42,334 nt of DNA from Thermoleophilaceae bacterium (GTDB lineage: Bacteria > Actinomycetota > Thermoleophilia > Solirubrobacterales > Thermoleophilaceae), in contig JADGHQ010000017.1 of assembly GCA_019683805.1 (NCBI GenBank), forward strand, positions 1 to 42,334, written 5' to 3'. Shown here piece after piece: positions 34,647-42,334 of this stretch (position 1 is the stretch's first letter; every line of letters starts with the position of its first letter). A program made the translations under genes and the position numbers. A model generated the notes under the pieces. The model did no database searches, was not told the DNA's origin, and saw only the letters and a list, made by a program, of their open reading frames with translations.

Positions 34647-35365
34647 CGGGCGCTCACCGTGATCGGCCCGAAGCTCTCGTGCTGCTCCCAGCCGGCCTCA
34701 CCCCGCTTGTAGAGCTCGAGCAGCGCCCAGAGCGTCATCGCCTCGGTGAGGCGGTCGGCGCCCTTCACCGCCTCGTCGAAGCTGAACCTGCGCGCCCGGC
34801 GCAGCAGCCCGCGCAGCACGGCGAGGCGCTGCTCCACGGTAACGAGCGGCCGCGCGACGTGGTGCAGCGAGATCGGCTCGGGCGTGCGCAGGAGCCCGCC
34901 GATCGCCTGCGCGAGCCTCACCGGCTCGTACGCCTTCTCGGCCAGCTCGACGGACACCCGGAGCAGCTCGGGCGGCAGCGGCGCCGACCGGTAGCGATGG
35001 CCCGACTCGTCCGCGAGCCGCTCGTGTAGCCAACCCGCCGCCCGCTTGTAGCGCGTGTACTCGATCATGCGCGCGAGCAGCTCGTCGGCGGCCTCTTCCT
35101 GCGGCAGGTCGAGCTCCTCCTCTTCCTCGCTCGGGAGGATCAGGCGCGACTTCAGCTCGAGCAGCGCGGCGATCAGCACGAGGAACTCGGTGGCGGCCTC
35201 GAGGTCGAGCTCGCCCGCGCGCTCGAGGTGGTCCACGTACGCGAGCACCACGTCCGCGAGGTCGACCTCGCGCAGGTCGACCTCCTCCTTCAGCACGAGC
35301 GTCAAGAGCAGGTCGAACGGGCCCTGGAAGACCTCCAGGTCGAGGTCGAGCGACGCGACGGCCAT
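34643..35365 (-). CDS. scpA: segregation and condensation protein A
   Basis: 240 aa kleisin. The N-terminal SMC-binding part reads VFQGPFDLLLTLVLKEEVDLREV, the middle is acidic (SEEEEELDLPQEEA), and the C-terminal winged helix ends with VTVEQRLAVLRGLLRR and FDEAVKGADRLTEAMTLWALLELYKRG (in two adjoining blocks). ScpA closes the SMC ring together with ScpB, encoded just downstream with a 4-nt overlap. ATG 35365 is supported by TAGCCT 8 nt upstream. Confidence 0.94.
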   Translation of the reverse strand: MAVASLDLDLEVFQGPFDLLLTLVLKEEVDLREVDLADVVLAYVDHLERAGELDLEAATEFLVLIAALLELKSRLILPSEEEEELDLPQEEAADELLARMIEYTRYKRAAGWLHERLADESGHRYRSAPLPPELLRVSVELAEKAYEPVRLAQAIGGLLRTPEPISLHHVARPLVTVEQRLAVLRGLLRRARRFSFDEAVKGADRLTEAMTLWALLELYKRGEAGWEQHESFGPITVSAR

Positions 35366-35373
35366 CGCGACGG

Positions 35374-35379
35374 AGGCTA
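35374..35379 (-). promoter_or_regulatory. -10 box (TAGCCT) of scpAB, overlapping the trpS stop codon
   Basis: TAGCCT, 8 nt, then ATG 35365. Its first three bases are the TAG stop of trpS (35379-35377). Confidence 0.5.
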
Positions 35380-36363
35380 CCGGGGCGCCCCGACGCCCAT
35401 CTTCCGCCGGGCGTCCGCGACAATCTCGTGCGAGATCGCGTGGGCCTTCTCCGCGCCCTCCCGCAGCGCGCGCTCGAGCTCGGCCTCGTCGGGGCGGATC
35501 TGCTCGTAGCGCTCGCGCACCGGGCGCAGGTACTCCACCACCTCCTCGGCGACCGCCTGCTTGAAGGCGCCGTAGCCGGAGCCCTCGAACTCGGCCTCCA
35601 CGGCCTCGGGCGCCACCCCGCGCACGGCCGCGAGGATCTCGATCAGGTTCGAGATCCCCGGCTTGTCCGGCCGGCGCTCGACCTCGGAGCCCGAGTCGGT
35701 GACCGCGCTCTTGACCTTCTTCTCGATCGCCCTGGGCTCGTCCAGCACGAGGATCGTGCCCGCCTCGCTGGGCGCGGTGGTGGACATCTTCCGCGTCGGC
35801 TCCTGCAGGTCCATGATGCGCGCGCCCACCTCGGGGATCCGGTGCCGCGGGACCACGAACGTCTCCCCGTAGCGCTCGTTGAAGCGCTCGGCTATGTCCC
35901 GCATCAGCTCGATGTGCTGGCGCTGGTCGTCGCCCACCGGGACCTCGTCCGCGTTGTAGGCGAGCACGTCCGCCGCCTGCAGCACGGGGTAGAGGAAGAG
36001 CCCGGCCGACACGAGCTCGCGCTGCTTCGCGGACTTCTCCTTGAACTGGTGCATGCGGTTGAGGTCGCCGTGCGCGGTCACGCTCGTCAGCAACCAACAG
36101 AGCTCGGTGTGCTCGGGCACGTCGGACTGGCGGAAGAGGATGCAGCGCCCGGGGTCGAGGCCCGCGGCGAGCAGCATCGCGGCGGTGTCGTAGAGGTAGC
36201 GGCGCAGCTCTGCCGGGTCGTAGGCGACCGTGGTCGCGTGGAGGTCGACGATGCAGTAGATCGCCTCGCCCCTGTCCTGACCCTCCACGTACTGGCGGAT
36301 GGCGCCGATGTAGTTGCCCAGGTGCTTGCGCCCCGTGGGCTGGATGCCGCTGAAGATGCGCAC
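35377..36363 (-). CDS. trpS: tryptophanyl-tRNA synthetase
   Basis: 328 aa, class I synthetase. The HIGH-equivalent is PTGRKHLGNYIGAI and the KMSKS-equivalent is KMSTTAPSEAG; LYPVLQAADVLAYNADEVPVG is the conserved tryptophan/ATP pocket region. Length is typical. The GTG start at 36363 has TAGACT 9 nt upstream. The gap to gcvPB is 58 bp with no recognisable tRNA-sensing leader. Confidence 0.97.
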   Translation of the reverse strand: MRIFSGIQPTGRKHLGNYIGAIRQYVEGQDRGEAIYCIVDLHATTVAYDPAELRRYLYDTAAMLLAAGLDPGRCILFRQSDVPEHTELCWLLTSVTAHGDLNRMHQFKEKSAKQRELVSAGLFLYPVLQAADVLAYNADEVPVGDDQRQHIELMRDIAERFNERYGETFVVPRHRIPEVGARIMDLQEPTRKMSTTAPSEAGTILVLDEPRAIEKKVKSAVTDSGSEVERRPDKPGISNLIEILAAVRGVAPEAVEAEFEGSGYGAFKQAVAEEVVEYLRPVRERYEQIRPDEAELERALREGAEKAHAISHEIVADARRKMGVGAPR

Positions 36364-36372
36364 GGGGGCGAG

Positions 36373-36378
36373 AGTCTA
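36373..36378 (-). promoter_or_regulatory. -10 box (TAGACT) of trpS
   Basis: TAGACT, 9 nt, then GTG 36363. Confidence 0.45.
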
Positions 36379-36421
36379 GGAAGACGGCAGCGCTCTCGGT
36401 CGGCTCGCGCCCGCGCTCTCC

Positions 36422-37957
36422 CTAGCGCTCGGCGCCCGAGCCCGGCTGGCGCGGCTGGCGCACGATCGGCTGCCGTGCCGCGCGGGCCTCGTCGAGCCGG
36501 CGCACCGGCGTCGAGTAGGGCGCGTTGCGCGCGATCTCCGGGTCCTCCTTCGCCTCCTCGAGGATCTCGCGGACGATCTCCGCGAAGCGGTCGAGCGTCT
36601 CCTTGGTCTCGGTCTCGGTCGGCTCGATCATCAGCGCCTCGTCCACGAGCAGCGGGAAATACACGGTGGGCGGGTGGACGCGGTGGTCGAGCATGCGCTT
36701 GGCGATGTCGAGCGTCTTGATGCCGAGCTTCTCCCTCGCCCCGCGCCCCGAGAGCACGAACTCGTGCATGCACGTGCGGTCGAAGGCGATCGGCAGGTAC
36801 TCGGCGATCGGCTCCTCGGCGAGCAGGGCGCGCAGGTAGTTGGCGTTGAGGACCGCGGTCTCGGACACGTCCCTGAGCCCGTCGCCGCCCACCGACCGGA
36901 TGTACGCGTATGCGCGCACGAACACGCCGAAGTTGCCGTGGAAGCCGCGCAGACGGCCGATCGACTTGGGGCAGGCGTACTCGAGGTCGAAGCGGGGCGC
37001 GTCCTTGCCGTTCGCGGGCTCGCGCCGCACGACGCGCGGGCACGGCAGGTAGGGCTCGATGCGGTCGGACACCGCGATCGGGCCCGCGCCCGGGCCGCCG
37101 CCCCCGTGCGGCTGGGTGAACGTCTTGTGCAGGTTGAAGTGGACGATGTCGAAGCCCATGTCGCCGGGCCGCGAGATGCCCATCACCGCGTTGAGGTTCG
37201 CGCCGTCGTAGTAGAGGGTGCCGCCGACGTCGTGCACGATCCGCGCGATCTCCTCGATGTTGCGGTCGAAGAGGCCGAGCGTGTTCGGGTTCGTGAGCAT
37301 CAGGCAGGCCACGTCGTCGCTCGCCTTCGCGCGCAGGTCGTCGAGGTCGACGCCGCCGTCGGGCGCCGTCCCGACCTTCACGACCTCGTAGCCGGCCATC
37401 GTGACCGTGGCCGGGTTCGTGCCGTGCGCGGTGTCGGGGGTGAGCACCTTGTGCCGCCGCTCGCCGCGGTCCTCGTGGTAGGCGCGCGTGAGCAGCAGCC
37501 CCGCGAGCTCGCCGTGCGAGCCGGCGCTCGGCTGCAGCGACACGTGCGGGAGCCCCGAGATCTCGGAGAGCGCCCGCTCGAGGTTCCACATCAGCTCGAG
37601 CGCGCCCTGCGCGTACTCCGGGTCCTGGAGCGGGTGGAGCCGCGCGTGCCCGGGCAGCGCCGCCACGCGCTCGTTGAGCTTCGGGTTGTGCTTCATCGTG
37701 CACGACCCGAGCGGGTAGAAGCCGGTGTCGAGATCGAAGTTCTTCCTCGAGAGGTTGTTGTAGTGGCGCACGATCTCGGGCTCCGAGACCTCCGGCAGCG
37801 CCGGGGGCTCGCGCCTGATCGCGTCGTGCGGGAGGAGCTCCTCGATCGGCGTCTCGGGCACGTCGAGCCGCGGGGGCGTGAACGCCCGCCGGCCCTCGCG
37901 CGAGCGCTCGTAGATCGTGAGCGTCGGCTCCCGGGGCACCGCCGTCCGGCCGCTCAC
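36422..37957 (-). CDS. gcvPB: glycine dehydrogenase (decarboxylating) subunit 2
   Basis: 511 aa, the PLP-carrying half of the split P-protein. SCTMKHNPKLNERVAALPGH, LTPDTAHGTNPATVTMAGY and the PLP lysine region FNLHKTFTQPHGGGGPGAGP (Lys in HKT) are diagnostic. With subunit 1 it decarboxylates glycine and passes the aminomethyl group to lipoylated GcvH. Its start overlaps the gcvPA stop by 4 nt (ATGA). Confidence 0.97.
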   Translation of the reverse strand: MSGRTAVPREPTLTIYERSREGRRAFTPPRLDVPETPIEELLPHDAIRREPPALPEVSEPEIVRHYNNLSRKNFDLDTGFYPLGSCTMKHNPKLNERVAALPGHARLHPLQDPEYAQGALELMWNLERALSEISGLPHVSLQPSAGSHGELAGLLLTRAYHEDRGERRHKVLTPDTAHGTNPATVTMAGYEVVKVGTAPDGGVDLDDLRAKASDDVACLMLTNPNTLGLFDRNIEEIARIVHDVGGTLYYDGANLNAVMGISRPGDMGFDIVHFNLHKTFTQPHGGGGPGAGPIAVSDRIEPYLPCPRVVRREPANGKDAPRFDLEYACPKSIGRLRGFHGNFGVFVRAYAYIRSVGGDGLRDVSETAVLNANYLRALLAEEPIAEYLPIAFDRTCMHEFVLSGRGAREKLGIKTLDIAKRMLDHRVHPPTVYFPLLVDEALMIEPTETETKETLDRFAEIVREILEEAKEDPEIARNAPYSTPVRRLDEARAARQPIVRQPRQPGSGAER

Positions 37958-39294
37958 GCGTGCACCTCCTGCCGCGCGACCAGACTCGCGAGCGCGTCGA
38001 TCTGCGCGCGCGTGCGCCGCTCGGTGATCGCCACGAGCAGCCCGTCGGCGTACTCGGGGTAGTCGCGCCCGAGCCTGTAGCCGGGGTTGATCCCGTTCGC
38101 GCGCGCCCGCTCGAAGAAGGCGTCGAGGTCGGGCACGCGCACCGCGAACTCGCGCACCACCGGCCCGGGGTTGATCGGCTCGAGCCCGAGCGCGGTGCGG
38201 GCGTAGTGCGTTCGGCGCAGCATCAGCTCGCCGATCTCGACGATCCCCCGGCGGCCGAGCCAGGCCAGGTACACCACCCCCATCAGCGCGTTCAGCGCCT
38301 GTGAGGTGCAGATGTTGTGCGTGGCCCGCTCGCGGCGGATGTGCTGCTCGCGCGTCTGCAGCGTGAGCACGAAGCCGCGCCTGCCCTCCGCGTCCACGGT
38401 CTCGCCGGCGATCCGCCCCGGCATGCGCCGGATGAACCGCTCCTGCGCGGCGTAGAAGCCGAACGAGGGGCCACCGAAGTCGAGCCGGTTCCCGAGCGGC
38501 TGGCCCTCTCCGACCGCGACGTCCACGCCGTAGTCGCCGGGCGGGCGCAGCACGCCGAGCGTCATCGGGTCGACCGAGCAGACGAGCAGCGCGCCCGTTC
38601 GCTTGGCGGCCTCGGCCAGCGGGCCGAGGTCCTCGACGGTGCCCAGGAAGTTCGGCTGCTGGAGGAAGACCGCCGCCGTGTCGCCGTCCACCGCCGCGGC
38701 GAGCGCGTCGAGGTCGGTGGCGCCGCGCTCGTCGAGCGGCGTCTCCACCACCTCGGCGGCGAAGCCGAGCGAGTAGGTGCGCAGCGCCTGCCGCGAGTGC
38801 GGGTGGACGCCGCGCGAGATGACGAACCTCGCGCGGCCGGTCTCGAGCTTCGCGAGGTAGCCCGCGGAGGCGACCGACGAGGGCCCGTCGTACATCGAGG
38901 CGTTCGCGACCGGCAGGCCGGTGAGCTCCGAGATCGCAGTCTGGAACTCGAACATCACCTGCAGGCCGCCCTGCGAGATCTCGGGCTGGTATGGCGTGTA
39001 CGGCGTCAGGAACTCGGAGCGCGAGGCGATCGCGTCGACCAGCGCGGGCACGTAGTGGTCGTACGCGCCCGCGCCGACGAAGGTGACCTCCTCGTCGGCG
39101 TGGCGGTTGCGCGCGGCGAGCTCCGAGAGGTGCTCGAACACGTCCTGCTCGGACATCCCGGGCGGCAGGTCGAGCTCGCGGCGCAGCCGCACGCTCTCCG
39201 GGATCTCGGCGAACAGCTCGTCCAGCGAGCCGACGCCGATCGCCGCGAGCATCTCGCGGCGATCCTCGTCCGTTGCCGGGGTGTAGCGGGTCAC
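37954..39294 (-). CDS. gcvPA: glycine dehydrogenase (decarboxylating) subunit 1
   Basis: 446 aa, the PLP-lacking half of the split P-protein. RYTPATDEDRREMLAAIGV, FVGAGAYDHYVPALVDAI and LTPYTPYQPEISQGGLQVMF are typical. The two-subunit arrangement is usual in Firmicutes, Thermus and archaea, while many actinobacteria have a single ~950-aa GcvP. The GTG start at 39294 overlaps the gcvH stop by 4 nt. Confidence 0.96.
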   Translation of the reverse strand: MTRYTPATDEDRREMLAAIGVGSLDELFAEIPESVRLRRELDLPPGMSEQDVFEHLSELAARNRHADEEVTFVGAGAYDHYVPALVDAIASRSEFLTPYTPYQPEISQGGLQVMFEFQTAISELTGLPVANASMYDGPSSVASAGYLAKLETGRARFVISRGVHPHSRQALRTYSLGFAAEVVETPLDERGATDLDALAAAVDGDTAAVFLQQPNFLGTVEDLGPLAEAAKRTGALLVCSVDPMTLGVLRPPGDYGVDVAVGEGQPLGNRLDFGGPSFGFYAAQERFIRRMPGRIAGETVDAEGRRGFVLTLQTREQHIRRERATHNICTSQALNALMGVVYLAWLGRRGIVEIGELMLRRTHYARTALGLEPINPGPVVREFAVRVPDLDAFFERARANGINPGYRLGRDYPEYADGLLVAITERRTRAQIDALASLVARQEVHA

Positions 39295-39680
39295 GACTTC
39301 CCGATCGTCTCCCTGTACGCGGCCGCGTCCATGAGCTCGTCGACCTCCGCCGGGTCGCTCAGGCGGACCTTCACCATCCACCCCTCACCATAGGGGTCGT
39401 CGTTCACGCGCTCCGGCGACTCCCTGAGCGCCTCGTTCACCTCCACGATCTCCCCCGAGAGGGGCGCGATCACGTCCGACACGGCCTTGACCGATTCGAC
39501 CTCGGCGTACGCCTGGCCCGCGACGACCTCCGTGCCCACCTCCGGCGGGTCGAAGAACACGACCTCGCCGAGCTGGTCCTGCGCGTACCAAGTGACGCCG
39601 AACGTCGCGTGGTCGCCCTCGATGCGAGCCCAGTCGTGCTCGGCGTGGTAGCGCAGGTCGTCGGGGTACGTCTCTTCCAC
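39291..39680 (-). CDS. gcvH: glycine cleavage system H protein
   Basis: 129 aa. The lipoyl attachment lysine is in AEVESVKAVSDVIAPLSG (about Lys65). FGVTWYAQDQLGEVVFFDPP precedes it and NDDPYGEGWMVKVRLSD follows. GTG 39680 is chosen because AAGGAGGAG lies about 8 nt upstream, within the last codons of gcvT. Its end overlaps gcvPA. Confidence 0.96.
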   Translation of the reverse strand: MEETYPDDLRYHAEHDWARIEGDHATFGVTWYAQDQLGEVVFFDPPEVGTEVVAGQAYAEVESVKAVSDVIAPLSGEIVEVNEALRESPERVNDDPYGEGWMVKVRLSDPAEVDELMDAAAYRETIGKS

Positions 39681-39684
39681 TGGA

Positions 39685-40764
39685 TCACTCCTCCTTGCGG
39701 TAGAGCGGCTTCTCGCGGACCTCCGCAGCCCGCAGCCTGCCGCGAACGTCGACTTCGATACGGGTCCCGGGCCGCGCGGCCGCGACCGGGAGATAGGCCA
39801 TCCCGATCCCGACATCGAGGCACGGCGAGAGCGTCCCGCTCGTGACCTCGCCCCGCGGCTCCCCGTCGATCAGGACGGGGTTGCCCGGGCGCGGGATGCC
39901 CGGCCCGGTGAACGCGAACGGCACGAGCACCTCGGTGGGCTCGAACCCGCGCAGGGCGTCCGAGCCGATGAAGCCGGTGTCGAGCTTGCAGGCCCACCCG
40001 AGCCCCGCCTCGATCGGATTGCGGTCCTCGGACAGGTCGTTCCCGTAGAGGTGGAAGCAGACCTCGAGCCGCAGCGTGTCGCGCGCGCCGAGCCCGGCCG
40101 GCACGGCGCCCTCCGCCGTGAGCGCGTCCCAGACGGCCGCCGCGCCCTCGGGCGGGATCAGGAGCTCGACCCCGTCCTCCCCCGTGTAGCCGGTGCCCGC
40201 CACCAGGCACTCGACGCCCGCGACGCGGGCGCTGGTGTGGCGCATCCGCGCGGGCTCCTCGCCCTCGAGCCGGCGGCGCAGGATCTCGCGGGCGCGCGGC
40301 CCCTGGAGCGCGAGCATCGCGTAGTCCGAGGCCGCGTCGCGCACCCGCACGTCGAAGCCCTCGGCGTGGCGGGAGAGCCACTCGAAGTCGCGCGCGTGCC
40401 TGGCGGCGTTCGTGACGGTGAGGAAGCGGTCGGGGCCGAGGCGGTAGGTGAAGAGGTCGTCGATGACCCCGCCGTCCTCGCGGCAGAGCAGCGCGTACTG
40501 GGCGCCCCCCTCGGGGATCCGCCCGACGTCGTTGGAGAGGAGGCGCTGAAGGAAGCGCTCGGCGTCGGGCCCGCTCGTCTCGATCTCGCCCATGTGCGAG
40601 ACGTCGAAGAGCCCCGCGGCGGTGCGCACCGCCAGGTGCTCTGCGCGGATCCCCTCGTACTGAACGGGCATCTCCCAGCCGGCGAATGCGACGAGCTTCG
40701 CGCCCGCGGCGCGATGGCGCTCGAACAGGGGAGTGCGGCTGAATGTGGGACCGGTGGGGGGCAG
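39685..40764 (-). CDS. gcvT: aminomethyltransferase (glycine cleavage T protein), probable CTG start
   Basis: GcvT releases ammonia from the H-protein-bound intermediate and forms 5,10-methylene-tetrahydrofolate. [32 protein letters not shown] and [15 protein letters not shown] are typical. The first ATG (40671) begins inside the conserved family N-terminus. In-frame translation upstream continues to match the family: [15 protein letters not shown], then [15 protein letters not shown]. No ATG, GTG or TTG exists in frame there. A CTG at 40764, 10 nt after a TAGGGT box, gives the expected length of about 359 aa. The gene is certain; the start codon is inferred. Confidence 0.92.
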   Translation of the reverse strand: MPPTGPTFSRTPLFERHRAAGAKLVAFAGWEMPVQYEGIRAEHLAVRTAAGLFDVSHMGEIETSGPDAERFLQRLLSNDVGRIPEGGAQYALLCREDGGVIDDLFTYRLGPDRFLTVTNAARHARDFEWLSRHAEGFDVRVRDAASDYAMLALQGPRAREILRRRLEGEEPARMRHTSARVAGVECLVAGTGYTGEDGVELLIPPEGAAAVWDALTAEGAVPAGLGARDTLRLEVCFHLYGNDLSEDRNPIEAGLGWACKLDTGFIGSDALRGFEPTEVLVPFAFTGPGIPRPGNPVLIDGEPRGEVTSGTLSPCLDVGIGMAYLPVAAARPGTRIEVDVRGRLRAAEVREKPLYRKEE

Positions 40765-40774
40765 AGCGGCTGAG

Positions 40775-40780
40775 ACCCTA
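40775..40780 (-). promoter_or_regulatory. -10 box (TAGGGT) of the glycine cleavage operon
   Basis: TAGGGT, 10 nt, then the proposed CTG start of gcvT at 40764. No glycine riboswitch is possible in the short distance to ftsZ, and none was seen. Confidence 0.45.
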
Positions 40781-40814
40781 GCGAGCCGCGCGAAGGTAGC
40801 GCCTGCCCGCCCGT

Positions 40815-40835
40815 CCGGCGGGCCCCGTCCGCCGG
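40815..40835 (-). terminator. GC hairpin downstream of ftsZ
   Basis: CCGGCGG (40815-40821) and CCGCCGG (40829-40835) form a 7-bp stem with a 7-nt loop, starting 4 nt after the ftsZ stop. No T-run follows; a weak or factor-dependent terminator is possible. Confidence 0.4.
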
Positions 40836-40839
40836 GGAG

Positions 40840-41934
40840 CTAGTCCTTGAGGAACGACGGGATGTCGATCTCGTCGTCCGAGATCTCGAGCGACGAGCGT
40901 TGCCGATCGTCCATCGCGATGTCGGCCCGCTCGCGCCGGCGGGGCTCGCCGCGGCGCTCGCGCGTCGTCCCGAGCAGCGGCGCGCCGCCGCGCTTGTCGA
41001 AGCCCGTGGCGATCACGGTCACGCGCACCTCGTCGGAGAGCCCGTCGTCGATCACCGCGCCGAAGATGATGTTCGAGTCGCGGTCGGCCGCGCTCTGGAC
41101 GATCTCGGCCGCCTCGTTCACCTCGAACAGCCCGAGGTCGCTCGACCCCGTGATGTTGAGGAGCAGCCCCGTGGCCCCCTCCACCGACTGCTCGAGCAGC
41201 GGGCTCGAGATCGCGTTCTTCGCGGCCTCGCTCGCGCGGTTCTCGCCGCTCGCGGAGCCGATGCCCATGAGCGCCGAGCCGGCGTCGTGCATGATCGTGC
41301 GCACGTCGGCGAAGTCGAGGTTGATGAGGCCGGGGATCGTGATCAGGTCGGTGATGCCCTGCACGCCCTGCCGCAGCACGTTGTCGGCCTCACGGAAGGC
41401 GTCGAGGATGCTCGTGCGCCGCTCGACGATCGCGAGCAGCTTCTCGTTCGGGATCACGATCAGCGTGTCGACCTGCTCGCGCAGGCGCTGGATGCCCTCG
41501 CTCGCCTGGCGCTGGCGCTGCGAGCCCTCGAACTCGAACGGGCGCGTGACGACCCCGACCGTGAGCGCGCCGATCTCGTGCTTGGCGATCTCGGCGATCA
41601 CGGGCGCCGCGCCGGTGCCCGTGCCGCCGCCCTCGCCCGCGGTCACGAACACCATGTCCGCGCCCTTCAGGGCTTCCTTGATCTCGTCGCGGCTCTCGTT
41701 GGCCGCGCCGTAGCCGACCTCGGGGTCGGCGCCCGCGCCGAGGCCGCGCGTGAGCTGCGACCCGATCTGGAGCTTGATGTCGGCGTCGCACATCTGCAGG
41801 GCCTGCGCGTCCGTGTTCACGGCGATGAACTCGACCCCCTTGAGGCCCGCGTCGACCATGCGGTTGACGGCGTTCGTGCCGCCGCCACCGACGCCGACGA
41901 CCTTGATGACCGCCAGGTAGCTACCCGTCTCCAT
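40840..41934 (-). CDS. ftsZ: cell division protein FtsZ
   Basis: 364 aa tubulin homologue that forms the division ring. The N-terminus [19 protein letters not shown], the tubulin signature [10 protein letters not shown] (about 102-111) and the T7-loop region [11 protein letters not shown] are intact. The C-terminal tail ends in the conserved interaction peptide [10 protein letters not shown] after a short charged linker. It is preceded by a 246-bp gap with a strong promoter, so it has its own transcription besides any read-through from the upstream division gene. Confidence 0.98.
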   Translation of the reverse strand: METGSYLAVIKVVGVGGGGTNAVNRMVDAGLKGVEFIAVNTDAQALQMCDADIKLQIGSQLTRGLGAGADPEVGYGAANESRDEIKEALKGADMVFVTAGEGGGTGTGAAPVIAEIAKHEIGALTVGVVTRPFEFEGSQRQRQASEGIQRLREQVDTLIVIPNEKLLAIVERRTSILDAFREADNVLRQGVQGITDLITIPGLINLDFADVRTIMHDAGSALMGIGSASGENRASEAAKNAISSPLLEQSVEGATGLLLNITGSSDLGLFEVNEAAEIVQSAADRDSNIIFGAVIDDGLSDEVRVTVIATGFDKRGGAPLLGTTRERRGEPRRRERADIAMDDRQRSSLEISDDEIDIPSFLKD

Positions 41935-42180
41935 CGCCGTGTTCCTCGCCTTGTCCAGCTCGAAGCTCTAGCTCTGCACCCAGGCTTTTCCGTCTGAGTC
42001 TCAACCGATACTTGAGGCTTTTGTCACGTGCCCCACTCTACGCAAAGTCCGCACTGTAGGCGGTTTTCCGCGAAAGTGTCAACGACCCGCACGATTCGTT
42101 GCACTACCTCAAGCTCTACCCGGGGTTCAGGGTACGGGCAAACCCTCGAGTTGAGCTTTAGGGTCTAGGTGGGGGGACCC
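41935..42180 (-). other. ftsZ upstream region, 246 bp
   Basis: No ORF is supported here. From the far end it holds a small GGGTC/GACCC hairpin after the upstream stop codon (42161-42180), the promoter at 42053-42082, an inverted repeat CAACGA-10 nt-TCGTTG (42080-42085 and 42096-42101) touching the -35, and a leader of about 110 nt. The leader contains CTCAA-7 nt-TTGAG, a small stem near 42000-42016. The stretch is visibly richer in A+T than the genes around it. Confidence 0.6.
42053..42082 (-). promoter_or_regulatory. sigma-70-type promoter of ftsZ
   Basis: The -35 TTGACA (42082-42077) and -10 TACAGT (42058-42053) are separated by 18 bp, the best consensus match in the window. Transcription would start near 42046, giving a leader of about 110 nt. 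Confidence 0.65.
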
Positions 42181-42334
42181 TCAGGGCGCCGCGGCGCCGC
42201 CCGCGGGGGCCGAGGTCGTGCCGATCACGGGAGCTGTGGTGGCGCCGCTCGTCGGAGCTGCGGCCGGGCCGGCGGGGCCGCCCACCCCGCCCGGCGGGCC
42301 CCCGCCGGCGGGCTCGAGCGGCGCGATCGTCGCT
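42181..42334 (-). CDS. C-terminal tail of an upstream gene, possibly FtsQ or another division protein
   Basis: An open frame runs in from the window edge for 50 codons to TGA at 42181-42183. The piece reads ATIAPLEPAGGGPPGG, then a Pro/Gly/Ala/Thr-rich tail ending TTSAPAGGAAAP. Third positions are nearly all G or C, as in real genes here. A flexible tail like this has no diagnostic motif. The gene before ftsZ in Actinomycetota is usually ftsQ (ftsA in some lineages), so the assignment is from position only. Confidence 0.5.
   Translation of the reverse strand, partial: ATIAPLEPAGGGPPGGVGGPAGPAAAPTSGATTAPVIGTTSAPAGGAAAP

Noticed and set aside
35377-36421. tRNA-sensing leader upstream of trpS
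   Set aside because: Only 58 bp separate it from gcvPB, with a -10 box 9 nt before the start and no leader.
41941-42180. c-di-GMP-like riboswitch upstream of ftsZ
   Set aside because: Fragments such as ACGCAAAG and GGGCAAACC occur, but on the opposite strand to ftsZ and in the wrong order.

Overview
The window is very GC-rich (roughly 70-75% by eye) and gene-dense, with many 1-8 nt gene overlaps and frequent GTG/TTG starts. Third codon positions are almost all G or C. The gene content fits a free-living actinomycetote, most likely a deep-branching lineage such as Thermoleophilia. The clues are split glycine dehydrogenase subunits, an AroH-type chorismate mutase, a PriA with intact helicase motifs, a DUF3352 protein next to der and metK, and promoters with a TANNNT box only 6-10 nt before the start codon. 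The assignment is an inference from gene content. No rRNA, tRNA, insertion sequence, prophage or CRISPR array was seen.

Layout. 1-4967 (minus): riboflavin operon ribD-ribE-ribBA-ribH, then a threonine aldolase and a MaoC-like dehydratase cut by the window edge. 5057-13396: an envelope-glycan locus with two tandem paralogous GT39-type membrane glycosyltransferases, a third membrane glycosyltransferase on the opposite strand, then a translationally coupled GT2 glycosyltransferase, SAM methyltransferase and polysaccharide flippase. 13404-18829 (minus): priA, def, fmt, rsmB and a small zinc-ribbon gene (replication restart and translation-start/rRNA modification). 18868-21036 (minus): a DHA2-type drug exporter and a conserved hypothetical gene with a probable frameshift in an 11-C tract. 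21119-31404 (minus, transcribed from high to low coordinates): aroH, hisC-type aminotransferase, an aromatic-rich small ORF, aroF, tyrA, aroA, a small membrane protein, cmk, der, a DUF3352 protein and metK. 31464-36363: rluB-type pseudouridine synthase, LLM oxidoreductase, rlmN, scpB-scpA and trpS. 36422-40764 (minus): glycine cleavage operon gcvT-gcvH-gcvPA-gcvPB. 40840-42334 (minus): ftsZ with a well-formed promoter, and the C-terminal tail of an upstream, probably cell-division, gene.

The most interesting signal is at 29757-29950. A 32-codon ORF with 8 aromatic codons lies between the aminotransferase gene and the DAHP synthase gene aroF. It has its own -10-like box and is followed by three mutually overlapping inverted repeats, one starting inside its stop codon. 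This has the architecture of an attenuator controlling entry into aromatic amino acid synthesis. Other notable points are a gcvT gene whose conserved N-terminus lies upstream of any ATG/GTG/TTG (probable CTG start), stop codons that double as -10 elements, a perfect 18-bp palindrome between ribD and the glycan locus, and the glycan locus itself.
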